Shown in pieces: positions 1 through 5,679 of a DNA stretch of 14,558 bases (within the stretch, counting starts at the first letter, position 1; each line of letters starts with the position of its first letter). The stretch comes from JBCBST01 sp039819115. GTDB lineage: Bacteria; Bacteroidota; Rhodothermia; Balneolales; Balneolaceae. The notes beneath the pieces are model-generated. The model was not told the DNA's origin. It saw nothing but the letters and a program-made list of their open reading frames with translations, and made no database searches. The DNA is taken from assembly GCA_039819115.1 (NCBI GenBank), contig JBCBST010000082.1:1-14558 (forward strand), in the 5' to 3' direction. The position numbers and the translations under genes were made by a program.

Positions 1-29
1 GCCCCAGTTGGCCGCTTTGGTATCTCCCC
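1..29 (-). tRNA. tRNA-Tyr, 5' part only (cut by window edge)
   Basis: On the minus strand, positions 29 down to 1 read as the start of a tRNA: a 7-nt acceptor strand GGGGAGA, then TA, then a D-arm and D-loop with CCAAAGC GGCCAA and a G-run, as in bacterial tRNA-Tyr (E. coli: GGTGGGG TT CCCGAGCGGCCAAAGGGAGC). The anticodon lies beyond the window, so identity rests on the D-arm sequence and on the position directly after tRNA-Thr(UGU), the thrU-tyrU order. tRNA-Ser or tRNA-Leu, which also have long variable arms, are less likely alternatives. The gap to tRNA-Thr is 13 nt, so the two are probably one transcript. Confidence 0.7.
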
Positions 30-42
30 ATTTCACAAGACG

Positions 43-115
43 AGCCAGTGACCGGATTCGAACCGATGACCGGCGGTTTACAAAACCGCTGCTCTACCAA
101 CTGAGCTACACTGGC
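43..115 (-). tRNA. tRNA-Thr (anticodon UGU)
   Basis: A complete 73-nt cloverleaf on the minus strand. The acceptor stem GCCAGTG pairs with CACTGGC and the discriminator is T. The D-stem is GCTC/GAGC. The anticodon stem GCGGT/ACCGC encloses the loop TTTGTAA, giving anticodon TGT, which reads ACA threonine codons. The T-arm has stem ATCGG/CCGGT and loop TTCGAAT. The 3' CCA is not encoded. It is followed after 13 nt by a probable tRNA-Tyr and preceded by the DedA-family gene on the same strand. Confidence 0.96.
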
Positions 116-135
116 TTTTTTTGCGAAAGACCTAT

Positions 136-164
136 AAGATAAAAACCGCTTATGGGACAAGCAA
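136..164 (-). promoter_or_regulatory. Candidate promoter for the tRNA-Thr/tRNA-Tyr transcript
   Basis: On the minus strand, TTGCTT (159-164) and TATCTT (136-141) are separated by 17 nt, and the -10 element ends 20 nt before tRNA-Thr. The same element also partly fits the Bacteroidetes consensus (TTG, 20 nt, TAnnTTTG), reading TATCTTAT. Both hexamers are imperfect. The 75-nt space between the DedA-family stop and tRNA-Thr contains no strong terminator hairpin, so read-through from the upstream operon is also possible. Confidence 0.4.
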
Positions 165-190
165 TACCAGCGAATTAAAAAATTTTTGAG

Positions 191-835
191 TTAACGTTGA
201 GTGGATGTTTTTTTCTTTTTGTAAAACTTCACCCAAATCCAGCGCCCTAAAACTGCTATAGCTATCACAACCAGTATCACAGAGCCATAGCGGGAGAGTA
301 CGCCACCAATCATTTTCCAGTTATCCTGAACAAACCAGCCAAACCCGATAAGAACCCCATTCCAAAGAGCCGAACTTATAAAAGAACTCACCGCCGTTCT
401 GGGTGCGGGGAGATGCGTCATACCTGCTGTGAGCGAGATCACTGATCGCGTGCCAGCCAAAAACCGGTTCAGCAAGATGGCTCCCTGCCCGTATTTTTTC
501 ATCCACAACTTTCCCTTCCTGAAGTAACTGTAATCGATAAACCGGAGAATAAAATGACTATCTCTGTTATTCTGGATCTGCAGACCCCACGTTCTTCCCA
601 ACCAGTACATATTCATGAACCCCAACACGGAAGCAACAACCGTCAATAGCCAGAGCGGGAAAAGCCCAATAATACCCGTGGCTGCGAGGTAACCACCAAA
701 GGCGACAAGAATATCGCCGGGTACCGGTGGAACAACATTCTCCAGATACGCAATTGCAAAAAACACCAAGTATATCACCAGCGGGGATGCTGCACTAACC
801 CATTCAACAACATATTGAACGATTTGGTCAGCCAT
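191..835 (-). CDS. DedA-family (SNARE-associated/VTT) inner-membrane protein
   Basis: A polytopic inner-membrane protein of the DedA family. Members are linked to lipid-carrier or phospholipid flipping and envelope homeostasis, but the substrate here cannot be read from sequence. The first hydrophobic stretch (about residues 18-31) runs into LENVVPPVPGD (31-41) with family acidic residues E32 and D41. An amphipathic segment follows with R124 and R130 in NRFLAGTR (123-130), the family's basic motif. Further hydrophobic helices lie near 55-80, 150-170 and 184-204, and the C-terminus is a lysine-rich cytoplasmic tail. The start chosen is the ATG at 835 (MADQIV), giving 214 aa, a usual family length. 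The reading frame extends further upstream, but that part lies inside ispF. The gene overlaps the ispF stop by 8 nt, which implies translational coupling. It is last in the queA-ispD-ispF unit, just before the tRNA genes. Confidence 0.9.
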   Translation of the reverse strand: MADQIVQYVVEWVSAASPLVIYLVFFAIAYLENVVPPVPGDILVAFGGYLAATGIIGLFPLWLLTVVASVLGFMNMYWLGRTWGLQIQNNRDSHFILRFIDYSYFRKGKLWMKKYGQGAILLNRFLAGTRSVISLTAGMTHLPAPRTAVSSFISSALWNGVLIGFGWFVQDNWKMIGGVLSRYGSVILVVIAIAVLGRWIWVKFYKKKKTSTQR

Positions 836-1313
836 GTTCAGTATGATGGATAAGAACCACGGCAGAAGCAGAAATCCCTTCTTCACGACCGGTAAAGCCA
901 AGAGACTCAGATGTTGTTGCCTTGACAGAAACCTGGTCAAGCGTAACGCCGAGGTCTTCTGCTATAGTGGCCCGAATACCTTTTATATGCGGAGCCAGTT
1001 TGGGCTGCTGCGCAACCACGGTGGCGTCTAAATTACTCAATACATATCCTTTCTCGGTGATTAACCGGTAGGCATCCCGGAGTAGCACCCGGGAGTCAAC
1101 ATCCTTGTAGCGCGGGTCGGTATCAGGAAAATGCGCCCCGATATCTCCCAAAGCGAGCGCTCCCAGTAATGCGTCGGTAATGGCATGCAGCAACACATCG
1201 GCGTCGGAATGCCCCAAAAGTCCCTTATGATAAGGGATATCAATCCCACCCAATATCAATTTACGGCCTTCGGCAAATGCATGAACATCATATCCGTACC
1301 CAACACGAATCAT
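828..1313 (-). CDS. ispF: 2-C-methyl-D-erythritol 2,4-cyclodiphosphate synthase
   Basis: Converts 4-diphosphocytidyl-2-C-methyl-D-erythritol 2-phosphate to the 2,4-cyclodiphosphate with release of CMP, a cytoplasmic step of the MEP isoprenoid pathway. The 161 aa match the usual family length of about 160. The metal ligands are visible as D9 and H11 in YGYDVH (6-11) and H43. The family motif GHSDADVLLHA (34-44) is intact, and the nucleotide-binding signature KATTSESLGFTGREEGI is near the C-terminus. The ATG at 1313 overlaps the ispD stop in an ATGA arrangement, so IspD and IspF are almost certainly translationally coupled. These enzymes are fused in some bacteria, but here they are separate proteins. 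Confidence 0.98.
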   Translation of the reverse strand: MIRVGYGYDVHAFAEGRKLILGGIDIPYHKGLLGHSDADVLLHAITDALLGALALGDIGAHFPDTDPRYKDVDSRVLLRDAYRLITEKGYVLSNLDATVVAQQPKLAPHIKGIRATIAEDLGVTLDQVSVKATTSESLGFTGREEGISASAVVLIHHTEHG

Positions 1314-2014
1314 GGCACATTCTTTGATTTAATAATTAGTTTTGCAATCTCCAGGTCGATGGGATAGGTAATTTTCAAGTTTTCCCTACCTCCTTTAACC
1401 ATCTTTACCTTCCCACCAATCCGCTCAACCAAAGAAGAATCATCCGTCCCCACAAAACCTTCAGCTATCGCCGACTCATAAGCCCGGATAAGCATACTTT
1501 TACGAAATACCTGTGGAGTTTGAGCCTGCCATAAAAGCGATCGATCCGGCGTAACCTGAATTTCCCTGTCCGGCGCGATCTGCTTGATCGTATCCTTTGC
1601 CGGAACACCTAATACTGCACCATCATGAATCAACGCGGTCCGGCAACAAGCCTCAATATGATCCGGATGAACAAAAGGTCGTACTGCATCATGCACAGCA
1701 ACCAGTTCGACAGTATTATGTACTGAACGGAGGGCATTGTGAATGGAATATTGGCGCTCTGCACCACCCTCAACGATATCAAACATAACGTCTGAACGCC
1801 TGGCTGACACGTTGTTTAACAGTTGCTCCGTATGAGCAACCTGATCCGATGATACTGCAATAATAATTTGACGCAGTCGCTTAACCCCAAGAAATGACAT
1901 TAAGGTATGAGAAAGAATAGGGTCTCCCTCAATTTCAATAAACGGTTTGGGTACTGCTGAACCGAGACGACTACCGGAGCCGGCAGCCGGAAGAATGACT
2001 GCCAGCTGATCCAT
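1310..2014 (-). CDS. ispD: 2-C-methyl-D-erythritol 4-phosphate cytidylyltransferase
   Basis: Transfers CMP from CTP to 2-C-methyl-D-erythritol 4-phosphate, giving CDP-ME, in the MEP pathway. At 234 aa it has normal length. The N-terminal nucleotide-binding loop PAAGSGSRLG (9-18) and catalytic K23 in PKPF are present. The family motifs VHDAVRPF (107-114), VPAKDTIK (137-144), R158, QTPQVF (165-170), TDDSSLVE (190-197) and K214 in the ENLKIT block are all intact. The ATG at 2014 lies 3 nt after the queA stop, and the gene's TGA overlaps the ispF ATG by 4 nt. Confidence 0.98.
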   Translation of the reverse strand: MDQLAVILPAAGSGSRLGSAVPKPFIEIEGDPILSHTLMSFLGVKRLRQIIIAVSSDQVAHTEQLLNNVSARRSDVMFDIVEGGAERQYSIHNALRSVHNTVELVAVHDAVRPFVHPDHIEACCRTALIHDGAVLGVPAKDTIKQIAPDREIQVTPDRSLLWQAQTPQVFRKSMLIRAYESAIAEGFVGTDDSSLVERIGGKVKMVKGGRENLKITYPIDLEIAKLIIKSKNVP

Positions 2015-2017
2015 GCC

Positions 2018-3073
2018 CTAAAGAATCATCATTGCATCGCCAAAAGAGAACAGGCGGTAGTTACTTTGCTTCGCTTCCTCGTATGCCTTAATAATAAAAT
2101 CATATCCGCCAAATGCCGCAGCGAGCATCATTAGAGTAGATTCAGGACGATGAAAATTAGTAATCAACCCTTCCGTAATCTTAAAATTGTAGGGTGGGTA
2201 TATGAATTTGTCCGTCCAGCCGGTTCCGGGTTTAGACATCCCACTTGCCATAACACTTGTTTCAATGGTACGAACCGCACTGGTTCCTATAGCAACAACC
2301 TTATTCTTCCTGCTCTTCAGTGCCGTATTAATAGCAGATGACGTTTCTGCGGAAATGAAATAATTCTCAGAGTCCATCCGATGCTTCGTCAGATCTTCAA
2401 CTTCTACATTTCGGAAAGTGCCCCACCCAATATGAAGAGTAATGGGTACAAAATGAGCTCCCCGCGCCCGAATTTTTTCCACCAGTTCGTCCGTAAAGTG
2501 CATTCCTGCGGTAGGAGCAGCAACAGCACCACGCTCCGAGGCAAAAACCGTCTGATATCGGTCTTTATCCGCGTCTACAGCTTCTCTTTCTATGTAGGGA
2601 GGAAGCGGCATTTTACCCAATTCATCTAACCGGGAGTAAAGTTGTTCATTAGGGCCGTCGAATAGAAAACGAATTGTACGCCCACGTGAGGTGGTGTTAT
2701 CCACAACCTCAGCCATCAATTCGTCGTCACCTTCTCCAAAGTAGAGCTTGTTTCCAATTCGAATTTTACGGGCAGGCTCAACAAGCACATCCCACAACAT
2801 GTTCTCAGGCTGAAGCTCTCTCAGTAAAAAAACCTCTATATCAGCTTCCGTCTTTTCCTTTTTCCCGTTTAATCTCGCCGGAAAAACTTTTGTGTTATTA
2901 TACACTAACACATCACCTTCGTTGAAGTATTTATCAATATTTTGAAATACTTCGTGTTTTATCGTCCCCTCTTTTTTATTGAGTACCATCAGCTTTGCGG
3001 CATCTCTGTCTTTTAATGGTGCATCCGGGATATTTAACCCTTCAATTTCATACTTAAAATCCGTTAATTTCAT
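2018..3073 (-). CDS. queA: S-adenosylmethionine:tRNA ribosyltransferase-isomerase
   Basis: Uses the ribosyl moiety of S-adenosylmethionine to convert preQ1-modified tRNA to epoxyqueuosine at the wobble base of GUN-anticodon tRNAs, a late step of queuosine synthesis. Family motifs seen are VYNNTKVFPARL (57-68), PPYI (158-161), AAPTAGMHFT (185-194) and GTSAVRTIE, with a C-terminal ITNFHRPESTLMML block. I start at the ATG at 3073 (MKLTDFKYEI), giving 351 aa. It matches the usual family N-terminus and has GGAGA just upstream. An ATG three codons earlier (3082) overlaps that purine-rich stretch and is less likely. This is the first gene of the minus-strand unit; no tgt or other queuosine gene is adjacent in the window. 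Confidence 0.97.
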   Translation of the reverse strand: MKLTDFKYEIEGLNIPDAPLKDRDAAKLMVLNKKEGTIKHEVFQNIDKYFNEGDVLVYNNTKVFPARLNGKKEKTEADIEVFLLRELQPENMLWDVLVEPARKIRIGNKLYFGEGDDELMAEVVDNTTSRGRTIRFLFDGPNEQLYSRLDELGKMPLPPYIEREAVDADKDRYQTVFASERGAVAAPTAGMHFTDELVEKIRARGAHFVPITLHIGWGTFRNVEVEDLTKHRMDSENYFISAETSSAINTALKSRKNKVVAIGTSAVRTIETSVMASGMSKPGTGWTDKFIYPPYNFKITEGLITNFHRPESTLMMLAAAFGGYDFIIKAYEEAKQSNYRLFSFGDAMMIL

Positions 3074-3124
3074 TCTCTCCATACAGAGTGGCCTTTTGCT
3101 GAGGTTGGTAACTTAAAAAGTTTG

Positions 3125-3155
3125 CAAAAATAAGGGGTTCTTCCCCTCATTTCAA
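3125..3155 (-). promoter_or_regulatory. Candidate queA promoter (Bacteroidetes-type) with inverted repeat in the spacer
   Basis: On the minus strand TATTTTTG (3125-3132) is an exact match to the Bacteroidetes -7 consensus TAnnTTTG, and TTG (3153-3155) lies 20 nt upstream as the -33 element. The predicted start is about 45 nt before the queA ATG. The spacer contains an AGGGG-TTCTT-CCCCT inverted repeat (3133-3147), which might be an operator. Read as RNA it is a 5-bp hairpin followed by U-rich sequence, but it would lie upstream of the predicted transcription start. Confidence 0.5.
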
Positions 3156-3197
3156 CCCTGATTCTAATCTCTTGCTATTTAATCTTTCCCCGGCTTT

Positions 3198-3206
3198 TGG
3201 TATAAT
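3198..3206 (+). promoter_or_regulatory. Extended -10 promoter for the plus-strand operon
   Basis: TGGTATAAT at 3198-3206 is a perfect extended -10 element (TGn plus TATAAT) and ends 30 nt before the ATG at 3237. The predicted transcription start is near 3213, leaving a leader of about 24 nt. No good -35 hexamer sits at 16-18 nt, which is tolerated for extended -10 promoters. It would drive the operon that begins with the secreted hypothetical protein. Confidence 0.55.
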
Positions 3207-3236
3207 GTTCATCAACATAGCTCGTTGTGTAGTATC

Positions 3237-3743
3237 ATGAAGTTATTCGCTCTGCTTAGTTTATTTCTTGCTCTTGCCGTTTCTATACCGGCCGAAGCAC
3301 AGTTCCGAAGAGATTTGGGGAATCCAAACTCCTTTTCAGGTACTGTAATTAACTCTCAGGCTCCCACCGTACAATCTGCTTTATCCAATTTTTTTCGTGA
3401 TCGCGTTGTGATGCAGCACAGCTATGAGATGAGTTTTTCGTCATTTGGTGGCAACTATCAAAACCTGAATGCCTACACGAACACCATGTTTTTCAATTTT
3501 TCACCCCGCCTCAATGGCCGGGTAGACGTTTCGTTAATGCATTCTCCTTTCGGTGGAAATATTGGCGCACAGAATAACGGGATGAATGCACAGGTTATGA
3601 TCAGAAATGCAGAACTGAACTATCAGATTAGCGATAACACCGTTATTCGATTTCAGTACCAGCAATTACCTTTTGGGTTCTCACCCTTCCAGCAACAAGG
3701 ATTCGGTGGCGCGTTTGGCCCATTTGGCCCCGGGGTCAGATAA
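3237..3743 (+). CDS. Small secreted hypothetical protein
   Basis: I do not recognise this 168-aa protein. It begins with a clear signal peptide: lysine at position 2, a hydrophobic core LFALLSLFLALAVSI, and a likely signal peptidase I site after AEA (about residue 21). The mature part of about 147 aa is rich in N, Q, F and S. It contains alternating polar/aromatic stretches such as MFFNFSPRLNGRVDVSLMHS and IRNAELNYQISDNTVIRFQYQQ, compatible with outer-membrane or periplasmic beta-strands. The C-terminus is a low-complexity F/G/Q/P tail ending in GPFGPGVR. The ATG at 3237 is preferred over an in-frame TTG at 3225 because it puts the signal peptide at the N-terminus. It is the first gene of the plus-strand operon, 14 nt before the LytR_C gene. 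Confidence 0.75.
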   Translation: MKLFALLSLFLALAVSIPAEAQFRRDLGNPNSFSGTVINSQAPTVQSALSNFFRDRVVMQHSYEMSFSSFGGNYQNLNAYTNTMFFNFSPRLNGRVDVSLMHSPFGGNIGAQNNGMNAQVMIRNAELNYQISDNTVIRFQYQQLPFGFSPFQQQGFGGAFGPFGPGVR

Positions 3744-3757
3744 CCCAGTTTTGGTGA

Positions 3758-4222
3758 ATGGATAGTAGCGATACCTCTAACGCTCCCTCTCAAAAATCAC
3801 TGATCTTAAATGCTGTAATTGCTTTTTTAAGCTTACTGTTGCTGGTTCTTTTGGGTGCATTAGTTACGCGGGTTATTTACCCCAGAATTGAGAATACCCG
3901 AGCTGAACAGCAATCATTACTTATTGGCGATATCATACAGCTGGAAGTTTTGAATGGATGTGGTATTGATGGAATTGCCACCACATTTACAGATGTATTG
4001 AGATCCAGGGGCTTTGATGTAGTTGAAACAGGAAATTTTGAGCATTTCGAACTACAGCGTTCTATTGTAATTTCCAGAACCGGATCATCAAAAAATGCCC
4101 GTAAAGTCGCTGATGCACTTGGTATTGATGAAGAAAACGTACTTATTGAACGATCGGACGACTTTTACCTGGACGTAACCCTGGTAATTGGACACGACTT
4201 TGAATCCCTAAACACAAAGTAG
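3758..4222 (+). CDS. Membrane-anchored LytR_C-domain protein
   Basis: A 154-aa protein with a short cytoplasmic N-terminus, one transmembrane segment (about 16-38) and an extracytoplasmic domain (about 60-147) resembling the LytR/CpsA/Psr C-terminal domain (LytR_C). The recognisable features are IQLEVLNGCGIDG (60-72), then a helix TDVLRSRGFDVVETGN, and later an ARKVADALGI segment before a final strand pair ending VTLVIGHDF. The catalytic LCP phosphotransferase domain that normally precedes LytR_C is absent, so it is not expected to attach wall polymers itself. The role is unknown; a cell-envelope binding role is inference. It lies 3 nt upstream of rsfS, so the two are probably coupled. LCP-type genes occur near rsfS in several other phyla. 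Confidence 0.78.
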   Translation: MDSSDTSNAPSQKSLILNAVIAFLSLLLLVLLGALVTRVIYPRIENTRAEQQSLLIGDIIQLEVLNGCGIDGIATTFTDVLRSRGFDVVETGNFEHFELQRSIVISRTGSSKNARKVADALGIDEENVLIERSDDFYLDVTLVIGHDFESLNTK

Positions 4223-4225
4223 GAT

Positions 4226-4642
4226 ATGACCAAACCCTCTGAACCTACAACCACACAGTTTGAACATGCTTATGAAGATGACCCCGTCCGGTCAGAAACC
4301 ATGGTAGACGTGATAAAAGAGGCGCTTCTCTCAAAAAAAGCGGTTGATATCACGGTTCTGGATGTATCCGGGTTAACCACACTTGCTGATTTTTTTGTGG
4401 TATGCAGCGGTAATTCTGATGTTCAAATCAAAGCCCTGGCCGATGCTGTAGAAGATGATGTGAGAGAAAAAATTGGAGATCGGGTCTGGAAGAAAGAAGG
4501 GGTACACGCGCGGTCGTGGATCATTTTGGATTTTGTGAATGTGGTTGTTCATGTAATGAGTAAAGAGAAGCGGGATTTTTATGGAATTGAACGGATGTGG
4601 AATGATGCCGTCATCACGTACGTAACCGATCAGGATCCTTGA
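4226..4642 (+). CDS. rsfS: Ribosomal silencing factor RsfS
   Basis: Binds ribosomal protein uL14 on the 50S subunit and blocks subunit joining, lowering translation during starvation. The 138-aa protein contains the whole RsfS (DUF143/Iojap) domain from about residue 27: IKEALLSKKAVDITVLDVSG, then LADFFVVCSGNSDVQIKALAD (53-73), EGVHARSWIILDF (91-103), VVVHVM and FYGIERMWNDA (118-128). About 22 residues precede the usual family start and are acidic and polar. An internal ATG at residue 26 is a possible alternative start, but the upstream ATG is only 3 nt from the previous stop and is the more natural choice. It lies 20 nt before the dehydrogenase gene. Confidence 0.96.
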   Translation: MTKPSEPTTTQFEHAYEDDPVRSETMVDVIKEALLSKKAVDITVLDVSGLTTLADFFVVCSGNSDVQIKALADAVEDDVREKIGDRVWKKEGVHARSWIILDFVNVVVHVMSKEKRDFYGIERMWNDAVITYVTDQDP

Positions 4643-4662
4643 GTGCACGTCATCTCGTATAA

Positions 4663-5643
4663 ATGAAGACGCCATCAAGAATTCTGGTAACCGAACCCAT
4701 TCCTGAAAAGGTGCTGGGTGTTCTGAAACAAACCGGTGATGTTTCAATAGGCGAAAAGGGGCAGTTTCAAGAAAAAGGTGCCCTGGAGCAGGTTATTGAA
4801 TCCTATGATGCCTTGCTCACTATGTTATCCGTTCCGGTTTCAACCTCCGTGATTCAGAGAGCAAAAAAACTGAAAATTATTGCCAATTTCGCCGTCGGAT
4901 ACAACAATATCGATGTAGATTCGGCCAGAGCAGCTGGGATAAAAGTTGCAAACACTCCCGATGTATTAACGGAAGCCTGTGCTGATTTTACGATTGGACT
5001 ACTGATAGCTACCACCCGTTCATTTATTCAGGCAGAATCTGCCTTACGTAATGGAGCATTTAAGGGATGGGAACCGCTGGGTTTTCTTGGCATGGATCTG
5101 AACGGAAAAAAACTGGGTATTTTCGGAATGGGAAGAATCGGTAAAGCAGTAGCAAAAAGAGCACAGGTTTTTGGATTATCTGTCCTTTATCATAACAGAT
5201 CACGACTTGCTCCCGAAGAGGAGAAAGCGCTTAATGTAGAGTATGTTGACAATTTGGAGACCCTTGCATCGCGTTCCGATATACTGAGTATACATTGTCC
5301 GTTAACTCCCGAAACCACCCATCGGGTAAATGCAGAAATTCTTTCTCTTTTACCATCTCATGCCTGCTTGATTAACACTTCCAGGGGACCTATTGTTGAT
5401 GAAGAAGCACTGGCCAACGCTCTCCATCAGGGCATTATAGGAAGTGCCGGACTGGATGTATACGAACTTGAACCTCATATCCACCCCAAACTGCTTACTG
5501 CACCAAATTGCACACTACTACCTCACATTGCCAGCGCCACGCATGAAACAAGAGAAGCCATTGGAATGCTTGCAGCAAATGCTATCCGGCAAGTGCTTTC
5601 CGGGGTACCCGATCACCGTATCCCAAACTTGATTCGACCTTGA
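4663..5643 (+). CDS. D-2-hydroxyacid dehydrogenase (glyoxylate/hydroxypyruvate reductase type)
   Basis: An NAD(P)H-dependent D-isomer-specific 2-hydroxyacid dehydrogenase of 326 aa, closest in motif pattern to glycerate dehydrogenase / glyoxylate reductase (GyaR/GRHPR type). The substrate-domain motif NFAVGYNNIDVD (75-86) is followed by the Rossmann loop GMGRIG (155-160). The three catalytic residues are R241 in NTSRGPIVDEEAL (238-250), E270 in DVYELEP (265-271) and H288 in LPHIASAT (286-293). There is no ACT regulatory domain, which argues against a long-type SerA phosphoglycerate dehydrogenase, although short SerA-like or D-lactate enzymes cannot be excluded. It sits within the plus-strand operon, 20 nt after rsfS and 36 nt before the histidine kinase. 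The functional link to either neighbour is unclear. Confidence 0.92.
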   Translation: MKTPSRILVTEPIPEKVLGVLKQTGDVSIGEKGQFQEKGALEQVIESYDALLTMLSVPVSTSVIQRAKKLKIIANFAVGYNNIDVDSARAAGIKVANTPDVLTEACADFTIGLLIATTRSFIQAESALRNGAFKGWEPLGFLGMDLNGKKLGIFGMGRIGKAVAKRAQVFGLSVLYHNRSRLAPEEEKALNVEYVDNLETLASRSDILSIHCPLTPETTHRVNAEILSLLPSHACLINTSRGPIVDEEALANALHQGIIGSAGLDVYELEPHIHPKLLTAPNCTLLPHIASATHETREAIGMLAANAIRQVLSGVPDHRIPNLIRP

Positions 5644-5679
5644 TTTAAAGGCATATTCGATGCATCAAAGTATGATTAT

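Noticed and set aside
174..190. A/T palindrome (AAAAAATTTTT) as the terminator of the DedA-family gene
   Set aside because: An all-A/T stem without G/C pairs would be too weak for intrinsic termination.
836..940. N-terminal extension of the DedA-family protein to 249 aa
   Set aside because: The extra 35 residues lie entirely inside the conserved C-terminus of ispF in another frame and are unlike the family. The start at MADQIV gives a normal length.
3125..3147. Intrinsic terminator or preQ1 riboswitch before queA
   Set aside because: The stem is only 5 bp and would lie upstream of the predicted start. It lacks the conserved preQ1-I loop bases I know, and the U-rich run is better read as the TAnnTTTG promoter element.
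4373..4747. 124-codon antisense open frame across rsfS and the dehydrogenase start
   Set aside because: It is a shadow of two conserved plus-strand genes, with no recognisable protein features.
4663..5643. Calling the dehydrogenase phosphoglycerate dehydrogenase (serA)
   Set aside because: It lacks an ACT domain, and its motif pattern fits glyoxylate/hydroxypyruvate reductases better. No serine-pathway genes are nearby, so only the broader family is named.
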